Assembly (NCBI GenBank): GCA_037127315.1
Contig: JBBBDQ010001611.1
Location: 1,240,001-1,304,000 of the forward strand
Reading direction: 5' to 3'
DNA: 64,000 bases
Source of the DNA: Ascarosepion bandense
Lineage: Eukaryota; Mollusca; Cephalopoda; Sepiida; Sepiidae
The position numbers were made by a program, and so were the translations under genes. The notes below the pieces were generated by a model. The model was not told where the DNA came from. It made no database searches and was given only the letters and a program-made list of their open reading frames with translations. Positions 21,946 through 32,069 of the stretch are shown here, one piece after another (positions within the stretch are counted from its first letter, which is position 1; every line of letters begins with the position of its first letter).

Positions 21946-21947
21946 GA

Positions 21948-21987
21948 TATATATATATATATATATATATATACGACGGGAGAGTCC

Positions 21988-22029
<42 letters not shown>

Positions 22030-22110
22030 GGACTCTACCGTCAATTTCGACGTATGAGCGTCTAACTCAGTTAGACTACCACACAAAGAATTGTGGTAGA
22101 ATTTTTGGAA
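21948..22110 (-). repeat. Inverted repeat around (TA)n with tRNA-like arm
   Basis: GACGGGAGAGTCCATTATA on the left and its inverse TATAATGGACTCTACCGTC on the right flank a TA tract. Continuing on the minus strand the right side reads GTGGTAGTCTAACTGAGTTA and GACGGTAGAGTCC, with A and B box likeness, so the arms may be SINE ends. Confidence 0.45.
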
Positions 22111-22156
22111 CTGTTGATAACAAACAATCGGTGCAGAAGTTCGACACAGATCGGAT

Positions 22157-22325
22157 GAACAGCAAACTTCAGTTGTTTAACCCATAACTGGAGGGAAGGG
22201 ACGGATTAATACCTTTCCCAAGGGTACCAGTGCGTAAGTGAATTCAAAGTGTTCGACTGGAATTGGAACTCAGCTCACCGATTTCCCCCCTCCGAGCCTA
22301 CATCCACTGCCCCACAACGCACATC
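22157..22325 (-). repeat. SINE-A, 5' (tRNA-like) half
   Basis: On the minus strand this starts at the tRNA-like head (ATGTGCGTTGTGGGGCAGTG) and stops in the middle of the element at GTTAAACAAC. The head directly abuts a 5S rRNA-like sequence. Confidence 0.85.
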
Positions 22326-22326
22326 C

Positions 22327-22443
22327 TTCAATAACGCCTGGTATTCCCAAGCGGTCACCCATCTAAGTACTGACCAGGCTCAACGTTGCTTAACTTGGGG
22401 TGATCGAGCAAGAACCGGTGTATTCAACATGATATGACCGTCA
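22327..22443 (-). rRNA. 5S rRNA-like sequence (pseudogene or SINE head)
   Basis: The minus strand from about 22443 to 22327 aligns along nearly the whole 5S rRNA: TTGAATACACCGGTTCTTG, AAGTTAAGCAACGTTGAGCC (A-box region) and GGTCAGTACTTAGATGGGTG ACCGCTTGGGAATACCAGG (C-box region). A handful of substitutions, and a changed 3' end (GCGTTATTGAAGG), break the terminal helix. 5S rRNA is transcribed by RNA polymerase III from these internal elements. No T-run terminator follows; the sequence runs straight into the SINE-A tRNA-like head. It is therefore more likely a 5S-derived retroposon module or pseudogene than a working gene. Confidence 0.85.
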
Positions 22444-22781
22444 TATGTATGGATGTATGCATGCATATGTAATCCATTGTACGCAATTAATGAATTTATA
22501 AATCCGACGTTATTAGAATCTTATAATTTCTTCAGTCGATACACGTTCTTTAGTTGTATTTTTGCGTGAGGGTGGGGATGGAGGCCGAGTCGTTTGGTGA
22601 GGTTCACATTGAAATTAAAATCTACCAACCTGGATAATCGAATGCCTTATGAATGAAAATGTGACTTTCTTTTATAAGATCGATATTTCTTTGAATCTAT
22701 AGTCTTCGAGAAAAACCCTCAAAATCATTACTCTACCGCAGACAGCCAATCTGTTCATTCTCTCCGTCTCTGTATGTCTTC

Positions 22782-22796
<15 letters not shown>
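22444..22796. other. No recognised element
   Basis: No frame or repeat recognised. Confidence 0.5.
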
Positions 22797-22833
<37 letters not shown>

Positions 22834-22975
22834 TAGATATATAACACTATATATATATATAACATTATATATCAAGATATATAACACTATATATATATAT
22901 ATATATATATATCACTATCTCTCTCTCTCTCTCTCTCTCTTTATATCTATATATATAACACTATCTATCTATCTA
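22797..22975. repeat. Mixed TA and CT microsatellites
   Basis: Alternating TA runs, a CTCTCT block and short CTAT units precede a SINE-D copy. Confidence 0.95.
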
Positions 22976-23190
22976 TAGTCATCCGCTGACAGATCTGTTT
23001 CGCTGACAGCTCATCAGTACGGTTAGACTCCGATTGCTTTTAACCCAGGATTGAAACCCGACCGAATTGGCGTCAGTCGGTGATTCTACATTAAGGCGAT
23101 AGGAGCTCGGTAGAAGAAGGTGGACTTTTTAGCGTGTACATTATCATTATACACGCCCACTAGTCAGAGTGCTCTAATTCATTACGGAAT
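22976..23190 (-). repeat. SINE-D copy
   Basis: On the minus strand a tRNA-like body with GGTTTCAATCCTGGG-type B box (GGGTTTCAATCCTGGGTTAA) is followed by GCGAAACAGATCTGTCAGCG and a GATGACTATA end. Compare 41447-41722. Confidence 0.75.
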
Positions 23191-23195
23191 GATCG

Positions 23196-23251
<56 letters not shown>

Positions 23252-23262
23252 CAGTCTGTTCA

Positions 23263-23311
<49 letters not shown>

Positions 23312-23322
23312 CAGTTTGTTCA

Positions 23323-23375
<53 letters not shown>

Positions 23376-23383
23376 CAGTCTGT

Positions 23384-23462
<79 letters not shown>

Positions 23463-23475
23463 CAGTCTGTTCATA

Positions 23476-23524
<49 letters not shown>

Positions 23525-23530
23525 GTCTAT

Positions 23531-23570
<40 letters not shown>

Positions 23571-23572
23571 AT
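23190..23572. repeat. TATC array with interspersed CTCAGTCTGTTCATA
   Basis: Pure TATC blocks are separated by CTCAGTCTGTTCATA. Its complement is TATGAACAGACTGAG, the same spacer motif as in the 15.6-17.4 kb array but in the opposite orientation. Confidence 0.95.
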
Positions 23573-23594
23573 ATTAAACACTTTCTTATTACAG

Positions 23595-23815
23595 CTAATT
23601 TATTTCCCTCTTCATATGCGTTATTTCCCGGTTTCAATATTCTTCTTTATGGAACTCAAACAACCCAAAAAATTGTCTGCAACAAGAACTGTAACAACGA
23701 CTCCTGTTCCCAAGGGCGCTCCACATTTTGTAACTATTTTCTCCCGTTCTCCACGGAACATCCTTGCGGCTATAAACTTATCAAAAAAGACAAAAAAAAA
23801 TACGGATTGTTATGA
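23595..23815 (+). other. Candidate cysteine-containing terminal exon
   Basis: ACACTTTCTTATTACAG (to 23594) is a good 3' splice-site context. From 23597 a frame stays open to TGA at 23813-23815 and includes [22 protein letters not shown] and HPCGYK, with five cysteines in about 35 residues. A second frame is also open to 23852, which weakens the case. I recognise no family, and no upstream exon is seen because the frame upstream is the TATC array. Confidence 0.2.
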
Positions 23816-24947
23816 CAGTGTAGTTAATGTATACAACAGAATACGAAAATAAGACCGCTTCGTGAATTTCTTGCGCGAAAAAAAAATAAACAAGCGAATG
23901 AGAAGAGCCTTTATTCGGCGTGTTTCAGTTGACGCTATTTTGTGCTTTTGAAGAAACAAGGGCATTTCATATTAAAAAAAACGTGGACAATAATCTCCAA
24001 GTTCCCCCACATGCTTGTACATATACACGCTTCTTCATAATCAAGTCATCTGTTACATCTTGTTTCACTATTGTCACGTGTTAAGTGTAACAAAAGAAAA
24101 AAAAATAATTGACCAAAATTCAGAATTAAATCCCATACAAATATTTAATTTACGATAAACACAAAATAAGATATATACAAAATTTACAATTTTTTTGCAT
24201 TCAGAACAGAAACATAGAGTTTACTAATGACGAGTGTTACGAGGAGAGAAGGGGAAAGTAAGGAGTCAATTCTTTACCCTGTTAACTTAGCGAAGTAGTT
24301 TAAGTGCTGTACTTTATGGAAGTCCTCAAATGTGTTTATAAATAATAATTTCCAGTATGTTCAATGAGAGAGTCAAAAATATCTATTGACTCATTTAGTT
24401 CCATGAGGTTCTCTTTCAGGGTTTAGTTGGTCGGCAACTTTTCTTAGAGATTTTTTCGGCTGGATGCACAGATTCACGAATCGGACCGGAGCTGATAATG
24501 TCAGCACATCATGTTAACAACTAACTACTATCTTCCAAAAACCTATTTTTATAGGGGCTAACAACTAATTTGCATAAATCTAGAATCATTTAGAATTCGC
24601 TCGAATTTACTCGAACATTCTACAATCTTCCAAAACGTTCTATTCCTAATTTCTCTATTTAACAACTACTTCATGAATTAAAACTTTTTTGTAATAACAA
24701 GTAAGACTCAATAGAATCCATTATTATAACTTTTTAGACATTAATCTACAGATTAAGTGTCAACAAGCCTCCTTAATATCTCATCACTCAAGATCTTTTA
24801 TACTAATGTTCACCGAATACAAGCCTCAAGAGGCGCTCAAGTTAATCGGCTATGTTGGGTGTTAGCGTAATAAGAGACAACAAGTGAAGTTCAAATGACT
24901 CTGTAGACAAGATAATGAATATCTTGAGACTTTTATAGGTCAAAATT
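23816..24947. other. Mostly unassigned; possible diverged LTR on minus strand
   Basis: On the minus strand between about 24770 and 24060 there is TGTTGACACTTAATCTG, then ATAATGGATTCTATTGAGTC (cf. ATAATGGACTC in the LTR family), then CCCCTATAAAAATAGG (TATA-like). I could not find a matching terminal CA end with a target duplication, so this is only suggestive. Confidence 0.25.
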
Positions 24948-25239
24948 GATCATATGTGTTTGTGGGATGGACGGGTTTCGATTGAAAAAATTAGCGCTGG
25001 TGGCACGTTACAGCTCGTCAGAACACAATGCCATGAAAATAGCGATAGAACGACGGGAGGTACATCACGTTTCGTCTGTAGAAAAAGGATTGAGTGGTGG
25101 AAAATAAATAAACATCTATAAGTCCACATAAATGTTTTTGAATTCTTTTAAGAAAGGCATGTGAGGACTGAGCAATATCAGCCTAGATATGGGTGCATTT
25201 GTTTCTTGTAAAGAGTGTGGCAAATGAAATAAGATTCTT

Positions 25240-25549
25240 ATGTGCATTGCAGTGCAGTGGATATCGACTCGAAACGAGAAATCGGGGTGCCGAGTTCAAT
25301 TTCAATTGAATTCCTTCCATTCACTTACGAACAAATACCTTTGGGAAAGGTATCAATCCGTTTCTTCCCTCCAGTTATGGGCTAAATAACAGGACAGACT
25401 GGGTTGTATAGTCTTGGATAGCCACTAGTCTACCACAGAAAGCAATGGCAACCTACTGCGAGATAATCCTCTGCCCAATCAATCATGTCTCTTTTGAGAC
25501 ATGATCGCCCAAAGCGTGTATCACGTATAGCACTTAACTGACTGACTGA
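25240..25549 (+). repeat. SINE-A, full length
   Basis: Head GTGCAGTGGATATCGACTCG, middle CCTTTGGGAAAGGTATCAAT, hairpin ATGTCTCTTTTGAGACATGA, tail TTAACTGACTGACTGA. Confidence 0.92.
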
Positions 25550-25590
25550 ATATAACAGTTGGAAACTTGATTAAGGGTCTTACTGGGCAT

Positions 25591-25642
25591 AAAGTGGGGT
25601 ATGAGTTTTATATTGTTATGAAGTAATAAACTGATCCCCACT
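25591..25642. repeat. Small hairpin motif HP, copy 3
   Basis: Left arm AGTGGGGTATGAGTTT, right arm AAACTGATCCCCACT, one mismatch and one bulged T. Confidence 0.85.
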
Positions 25643-25843
25643 AATTACTACTTTATAATATAATATATCTCTTCCCCCTCTAGCTATAATAGGACAGATT
25701 GAGTTCTATAGCCTTGGATGGCAATCAGTCTACCACAGAAAACAATGGCAACCTACTGTGGGATAATATTCTTCCCAGTCAGTCATGTCTCGAAAGAGAC
25801 ATGATCGCCCAAAGCGTGTATCACGTATGGCACTTAACTGACT

Positions 25844-26469
25844 GGAGCGGTACAATGAACCAACATTTTTTTCAGTATTTTTATCAATACATCGTACATG
25901 TAAGTTCCACTTGAGGTCTGTTGTGAGCTTGACTATAGACGTTCAGGGCAAGTATCTTCCTCGATAGAACATTCACCTGTTATTCAGGGATTTCTCAGTG
26001 GTGGTGGAACGTTTCTAGGTTGGTTTTAGCCGTATTGAATCTTACAAGCCAATCCTTTTTCCATTTAGTGACTAGGCGGCGAGAGGTCAAAGGAGGGATA
26101 GGATGAAAATTTCGGTAGCAGTTTTCTGCAATTCTGTTCTCTGGATGGTTCGAGCTTCCTCCTCGATTTCTTGAGGCCTTTTCCAACATTCCAGTGTGCC
26201 TTGAGGCCTTTTCCAGCACTCCAATGGGACAACTTCCGTCTTTGTCTCATATCTCGAGATACACTTTCAGATATATTCAGTGATCTTCAGAAATAGCAAG
26301 TTCTACTGCTGATTCTTTTCGTTGATGTCAAACAGATCCAGTCTATATAAACCCTTACTGCGAATGGGCTGAATATAGTCGCTTTCACAAATCCCAAATG
26401 AATCACTTTCCCTATCGCTTGAGGATTACTCAGTTATTATTTCAAACCTAATTTTTCTATTTATTGTCA
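25844..26469. other. No recognised element
   Basis: A direct repeat of TTGAGGCCTTTTCCA (26175 and 26201) is present, and minus-strand frames of 61-74 codons cover it; no domain is recognised. Confidence 0.45.
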
Positions 26470-27075
26470 TCATCATCATTAGTGTTATTATTGTTGCTAT
26501 AATCATTATCATCATCATCATTAGTTTTAATATTATTGCTATAATCATTATCATCATCATCATTAGTTTTAATATTATTGCTATAATCATTATCATCATC
26601 ATCATTAGTGTTATTATTATTGCTATAATCATTATCATCATCATCATTAGTGTTATTATTTTTGCTATAATCATTATCATCATCATCATTAGTGTTATTA
26701 TTTTTGCTATAATCATTATCATCATCATCATTAGTGTTATTATTTTTGCTATAATCATTATCATCATCATCATTAGTTTTATTATTTTTGCTATAATCAT
26801 TATCATCATCATCATGAGTTTTAATATTATTGCTATAATCATTATCATCATCATCATTAGTTTTATTATTATTGCTATAATCATTATCATCATCATCATT
26901 AGTGTTATTATTTTTGCTATAATCATTATCATCATCATCATTAGTGTTATTATTTTTGCTATAATCATTATCATCATCATCATTAGTGCTATTATTTTTT
27001 ATATAATCATAATCATCATCAACATCATTATTGTTGCTATAATCATTATCATCATCATCATCATCATCCTTATCT
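26470..27075. repeat. 42-bp minisatellite, about 14 copies
   Basis: The unit is ATTAGTTTTAATATTATTGC plus TATAATCATTATCATCATCATC (42 bp) with few variants. Because 42 is divisible by three and stops are avoided, both strands are open: the minus strand repeats a 14-residue M/I-rich phrase for 185 codons. I treat it as a satellite, not a gene. Confidence 0.97.
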
Positions 27076-27635
27076 CAGCTTTTGAAATGCGGCGAAAATC
27101 AATCTTTGACCTTCAATCACGACAAATCCTATTTTTTGCCAACCGATTACATTATTCTTAATCTTCTGTCGACTTGACCTTTTCTCGGAAATCTTGAAAA
27201 TGTTAAATCCTCTCATCTAAACTTATCAGAATCTCTTAACAAAAAGCTTACTTCAGTCGACGCGGACATTTGTGATCTCGGAGGCAAGGGAGTCAAATTG
27301 AGAGGAACAATCGACATATTTCCTCTATGTCGCTATTTCATACAAGACCGCCTCGGGTCTTTCTTTCTTCCTTTCCTTCTCCGGGGTGGTTTATTCTTTT
27401 CTTTTGCATTCTTTGTTTTCTTTGTCCATTTTTTATATCTAACTAAGAAGGGAATCTTTTTTTTATTCTTACTTTATTCGTCCTCTCGTTCATCTGAAAG
27501 ACATGATCTTACCAGTTTTCCTCAAAGTTTTCGACTACGTTTTTTATTTTTATTTTTGCATTTCTTTCTTTCTTGTGGTCATACCTTTTTCTCTCGTTTG
27601 CGGTCGTTCTCTCTCGCGTGTAAATCCTTTCTATT
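27076..27635. other. Pyrimidine-rich stretch, nothing recognised
   Basis: 27340-27630 is T/C-rich low complexity, giving a spurious 113-codon frame. Confidence 0.6.
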
Positions 27636-27680
27636 GTAGTGGCTTTACTGCCTTGCTTGGGGTGAATTCGATAAAAATGT
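27636..27680 (+). repeat. LINE-A-like terminal fragment
   Basis: GTGGCTTTACTGCCTTGCTT then GGGGTGAATTCGATAAAAA matches only the last 45 bp of LINE-A. Confidence 0.6.
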
Positions 27681-27799
27681 TTTCTAAGATTCGTCAACTT
27701 TAATATTCGACCTAATCTATCGAGGAGAGGGAACATTACCGATTGAATTCTTCAGCTTGTTAACCATCTCTACAGAACGGTTTACTTTTGATGTGAACT

Positions 27800-28115
27800 G
27801 AGGATACTATGGACCGAACCTGTAAGAAAAAACAAGGTTTTGGAGAGAATGCAAAAGAAAAAGAAACTTATGCTGAGAAGGGGACATGAAATGAGAAAGG
27901 AGGGCTTAGAAAATTTAATACTCACAGGATGAATAGAGAAAAGAGGGACAAGAAAAAGCAGCGTGGGGCCTACTTAATGGGATTGAGCAAGTGGATAGCA
28001 GAACAGGTTTTGGGAAAAATATCAACAGGAAAAATGTTAAGAGCGACAAGGGGTAAGAGCAAGTCCTTGACAGCCTACATACATCCTGAAAGGACTCTAC
28101 GCTTAAAGAAGAAAC
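27800..28115 (+). mobile_element. LINE-R 3' end, degraded
   Basis: Translation in broken frames gives RGHEMRKEGLENLILTG, aligned to GHAMRKKSLENLILTG in the 62495-63118 copy, then a decayed DRExW region. 5'-truncated. Confidence 0.7.
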
Positions 28116-28119
28116 GATG

Positions 28120-28123
<4 letters not shown>

Positions 28124-28161
<38 letters not shown>

Positions 28162-28177
28162 ATGTGTGTATATATAT

Positions 28178-28222
<45 letters not shown>
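28124..28222. repeat. TA, TG and GATA microsatellites
   Basis: (TA)n, (TG)n, (TA)n then (GATA)n lead directly into the 28.2 kb hairpin. Confidence 0.95.
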
Positions 28223-28225
<3 letters not shown>

Positions 28226-28309
28226 GTGTGAGTTTGTAACCCTGGGTTTCACGCTTTTGCAATCGTCAGATAAAAGCGTGAAACCCAGAGTTACAAACTC
28301 ACACCTATC
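28221..28309. repeat. Near-perfect 38-bp inverted repeat, 13-base loop
   Basis: Left arm 28221-28258 and right arm 28272-28309 differ at one base (CCCTGGG versus CTCTGGG pairing); the loop is GCAATCGTCAGAT. The transcript would form a long stem on either strand. Confidence 0.95.
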
Positions 28310-28405
28310 TATATGAATATGTTTGCTCTATCACTGATATTGAGCGCTCTTAAATAAGTACCACGCATATATAATATGTAAACAATATAATATATATAAC
28401 AAATT

Positions 28406-28419
<14 letters not shown>

Positions 28420-28455
<36 letters not shown>

Positions 28456-28480
28456 ATATTTTTAATTATATACATACACT

Positions 28481-28570
<90 letters not shown>
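28420..28570. repeat. TA, CA and TA microsatellites
   Basis: A (TA)n run at 28420-28452, a (CA)n run at 28488-28540 and (TA)n to 28570. Confidence 0.97.
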
Positions 28571-28574
<4 letters not shown>

Positions 28575-28758
28575 TAGGACATGTACAAATTATAATTTAC
28601 TACAAAGTGTACATTTTGTTTGGACATTGAAAGGACAAAGTCTCATCCGTTAGTGTGTCCATTTTCTTTTACACTACCCTATTAGACTTTGTCCTTTCAA
28701 TGTCGAAACAAAATGTACACTTTGTAGTAAATTATATTTATACTTGTTCTAAACTATA
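28567..28758. repeat. Large inverted repeat, about 75-bp arms
   Basis: The arms 28567-28642 and 28684-28758 match with a few changes around a 41-base spacer. They contain ACTACAAAGTGTACATTTTG and GACATTGAAAGGACAAAGTC. A shorter related fold-back is at 36696-36784. Confidence 0.9.
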
Positions 28759-28909
28759 ATTTATAATAAATATTCATAGATCTAATTTTATATTGAGCAC
28801 TGTTTTAAGTTTATGTTTTGAACGTTGTTAATATTTTCTTCGTTCCTTATTCACATATATATATGCATACATATATTTATATACACACATACATGCATAC
28901 ATATATACA

Positions 28910-28917
<8 letters not shown>

Positions 28918-28951
<34 letters not shown>
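28918..28951. repeat. (TA)n microsatellite
   Basis: TA run directly before the Penelope-type segment. Confidence 0.95.
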
Positions 28952-28954
<3 letters not shown>

Positions 28955-28984
28955 CGGTTTGGCGTCATAGAACCGCATTGTGAA

Positions 28985-29310
28985 TTTGTGAACTGCGTTT
29001 GTTATTTTTGGTAACTGTTATCGTTGCCTGGCGGAGTTTTACGTCAACACAAAATAAAATCGTCGGTGATGGTGGATGTTATTGTATTACCGTCTTAATA
29101 ACCTCTCTGAAGATGGCTCATGTGAGTCGAAAGCTTAGAAGCAACTTAATAAAAAAATTATCCAAATGTTGGAGAAGTTTTGTCTTTATTTTCAACTGAA
29201 ATTCAAGCCAAAATACGACGTTTAGAACGGCTCATGATTAAATATAATAGACATTCATTGTCTCTTATATTTAACAGTATATGTTTACAAAATTATTTGC
29301 TGCCTCGATA
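28985..29310 (+). mobile_element. Penelope-type terminal segment with hammerhead-like core
   Basis: It aligns, in the opposite orientation, with 37790-38060: TGGTAACTGTTATCGTTGCC, CACAAAATAAAATCG, and at 29107-29132 CTGAAGATGGCTCATGTGAG TCGAAAGC. In the last, CTGAAGA and GAAA are separated by a segment that pairs GGCTC with GAGTC. It ends at CTGCCTCGATATAC followed by (TA)n. Confidence 0.6.

Positions 29311-29355
<45 letters not shown>
29311..29355. repeat. (TA)n microsatellite
   Basis: TA run at the same position relative to the Penelope-type end as in the 37.7 kb copy. Confidence 0.95.
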
Positions 29356-29360
<5 letters not shown>

Positions 29361-29850
29361 TTCGTATATTTTGGCGGCAATCACTCTTTTATGCAGATTT
29401 CATTAAAAATCGCAGACAAGTTATGGCTAAGTTTTTTTCTGTAATTTTTCATGTGCACTTTTGATTTGTTTTTAGAAGACATACATTATATAAAAATTAT
29501 CCAAATGTTTCGCTTATCCGACCGCTTTCGGCTATACTTTTAGCCATTATAGATGATTATTTTATTTTACTCGTCACAGAATGTACTGTTATGTATGTTT
29601 GTAGAGTAGTGTGGAGGTTTTATGGACCGAACAAGGTCAGAACGTTGTTAGCGTGTTCGTCGTTGATTTAAAGTGATAGGTTTTTCTCTTTTTATTAATA
29701 ATGCTTCTATTATATTTAGGATTTTTTTTGCATTTGGATAATTCAATGATATTTGTATTATTGATGAGTATGTTACGGATAGAGTTTGGTAGGTCTTCGT
29801 GTGTGTTTCAATAAAATCGAATTGAGCTCCGGATGTTCTGAAAAGAAAAA
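29356..29850 (-). mobile_element. Penelope-type terminal fragment
   Basis: It matches 42430-42910 (GTTAGCGTGTTC, TTAATAATGCTT, TTTGGTAGGTCT blocks). The minus strand carries AATGGCTAAAAGTATAGCCG AAAGCGG, in which GGCT/AGCC precede GAAA as in a decayed hammerhead core. Confidence 0.5.
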
Positions 29851-30057
29851 AAATCAGATCACATAAAAAATGACAGAAATAACTGACCTATAATGACCTT
29901 GTCGGTCATTTTTAATGAAACCCTCATCGTCTGCCCGTCATCGTAAAATCAATTGTATGCATGAAATTAATATGTTCATAAGTTTTTACTATTTGTATCT
30001 TTAAATATATTTTGCCCATTATTAATGTAATCCTTCACAGTGACGATATTTTCATCT
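29851..30057. other. No recognised element
   Basis: AT-rich interval. Confidence 0.5.
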
Positions 30058-30605
30058 TTAGGTTTTGAGTCTGAGTTTAAGTTTTTGTTTAACGGCATAT
30101 TAACACCTCTGTGGGTTATTTAATGCAAAAAAGGTGCGGTTTTAAGACATTTTTTTTTGTTTGGTTATAGTGAGAAGGTTGATTTAGTTTGATTTTAATG
30201 AAAATGTTTTGTTTTTATTAATTTTTATTTTAGAAAACTGAAAATGTCTTCTAGTTTTGTATTCAAGAATGCTTTGGTGAGAATTTATTTTTCTTCAAAA
30301 ATGTGTTATGGTAATTTTTTCTTCAAAAATGTATTGTTGGCAATATTTTTTCTTTTAAAAATGCATATTTTCCTACAAAAGTCTATTCTTATGTATATAT
30401 TTCTATAAAAGTGCATTCTTATGCTTTCATAGTGATTTGACTCCAGTTTGGGGGTCAACTACCCGCTCATAGCCGGGACCCCTACAGGTGCCACCACCCC
30501 AGGTCAAGGTGGACCTTGGAACAACAGCAATTAAGAGGTGGTGCCATGCTCTTCACAACCTCCCAATCAGAGGCCTTGCTGCCGGATGCAGCTTACCATC
30601 ATACC
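30058..30605 (+). repeat. Family H, full or near full length
   Basis: From TTTAGGTTTTGAGTCTGAGT to GCATCATACCCAGGA-type sequence. The 540-bp family also occurs at 50817-51356 (minus). Internally it has a run of diverged TTCTTCAAAAATGTATT units. No coding capacity is recognised. Confidence 0.85.
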
Positions 30606-31276
30606 CAGGATCCTTTCAGTTTTATTTTACCCATCTTGATAGAATAAAGACAATGACACATGGCGGCGCCCGTGTGAGGGAAAACTATAGAGAACAAAAT
30701 GTTAAATTTAATGCGCATAAGTTGGATTTAATTCCTAATCAATGAATAAGTTAGATTTTTTTGTTAATATTTCAATAATTAATACGAAAAGTCATGAAAA
30801 AATAAAGTACTGCGGACTTTTTATTTTCGTAAAGAAATAAATCTTTCACGTGAAAGCATAAATAAATTCAACAGTGGTTTGGGAATTAATGTTATAAAGA
30901 GTAAGAAAGTATAATTCAAAAAATCTTACAGGCCATCAACAACATTATTTGATAAACTTGAAGAAGGCCAAAGAATAAATCTGCTGTAACGTTCAGAAAG
31001 TAAAAAAGACAGTAAAACGAGCGACAGTAAAACATTCTGACATTGATTATTCAATAATTTAAAAATCTACATCGCATATTTCTCCAAATTTCAAGTTTAA
31101 TTCTTCTTCCAACCTTATTTGATATTCAGTCTACAGATATTAAAACAAAAGAAAGCTGAAGAATAAAGTGCCGCTACTGACATTTGAGTTTGAACACGGA
31201 TTGCCAGATAACAGTCTACCTCGTTTTGACGTAATCGTGCAGCTGGGATCACGTGCCATTGTAAACAGAATATATA
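30606..31276. other. No recognised element
   Basis: AT-rich sequence; the 85-codon frame at 30488-30745 is mostly family H sequence. Confidence 0.5.
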
Positions 31277-31590
31277 TATGTATATAATCCACGCCTGTTT
31301 CGCAGCTCATCAGTGTGGCGAGACACATCCACTTGCTTCTGGCCAGGATCGAAACTCAACTGATCTGGTGTCAGCTGGACTCGCTACCCTCTAAGCTATA
31401 GGCGCATGGAAACAGGGAAAGAAAATTTTAACGTGTTATATAAAAAGTGTATACACAGGCCACTCACCGAAAGAACTCAATTCATTTCTGAAGAGTCACA
31501 CATATAGCAGAAGTGGAAATTGTTTTTAAATTTTTTTTCTTCTTTAGAGAGCTCAGTCGTAATGAGAGCATAATATATTAGTCATCTGTG
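31277..31590 (-). repeat. SINE-D, subfamily 2
   Basis: The minus strand carries CCTATAGCTTAGAGGGTAGC (A box) and GAGTTTCGATCCTGGCC (B box), followed by CACACTGATGAGCTGCGAAA. The upstream part ATTACGACTGAGCTCTCT is shared with 35735-36040. Both copies end in ATATTAGTCAT. Confidence 0.8.
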
Positions 31591-31645
31591 TGTATGTATG
31601 TATGAATACATGTATGTGTGTATGCATGTATGTATGTATGTGTGT

Positions 31646-32066
31646 ACTAGCAGTATAGCTCGGGTGTAATGAAAGCTTTAAAACTAATCCATGGTCCTGG
31701 AGCTCAGATTCAGCCTAATGAATATTTGTGTGAATTTTGGTGAGAATCGGATAAAAATTGTGGATTTGTATAAAGGACTAACAGACAGATAAACAGACAC
31801 ACACACAAACATCTTGCCTTATATATATATATTATCGATTTTCTGCACTATTGTAAGAACTGCAACCTTGAAACTTCTGAATATCGTTTCTTATGTCTTT
31901 GTCTATAGGTGTATCAAATTTGATTAAAATCGGACCACTCCTACTATGACCTGATTTTTTCGATATTCGACACAAAATCTAGCTAAGAATACTTGCAGAC
32001 GCTTATAGTACAACTGTGTAAATTTTCAAGAAAATCGGTTCATCCGTTTCGGAGTCTATAGGTAAT
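31646..32066 (+). repeat. Family C, split by SINE-D
   Basis: Head ACTAGCAGTATAGCTCGGGT through CGTTTCGGAGTCTATAGGTA. The expected tail CATTTATAAATAAGTTTAGA is found only at 32347-32366, after a SINE-D insertion. Confidence 0.85.
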
Positions 32067-32069
32067 ATA

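Larger units (their letters stand above)
24948..25843 (+). repeat. Unit K, copy 1 (composite repeat)
   Basis: The unit of about 890 bp comprises a head (24948-25239, starting GATCATATGTGTTTGTGGGA), full SINE-A (25240-25549), a linker with hairpin HP (25591-25642), and a SINE-A 3' half (25676-25843). Copies 2 and 3 lie in tandem at 45587-47131, about 20 kb away, with the same internal order. Confidence 0.9.

Noticed and set aside
22327..22443. A functional 5S rRNA gene
   Set aside because: The terminal helix is disrupted, no T-run terminator follows, and it is a single copy fused to a SINE.
23120..23580. Open frames of 178-231 codons through the TATC array
   Set aside because: Same artefact; only the part after the array (from 23595) is considered as a weak exon candidate.
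24948..25110. Hammerhead core on the minus strand of the unit K head (CTGACGAG ... CGAAAC)
   Set aside because: The boxes are about 35 bases apart and the segment between does not form a helix adjacent to them.
26426..27161. 185- and 115-codon frames on opposite strands
   Set aside because: They come from a 42-bp minisatellite whose period is a multiple of three.
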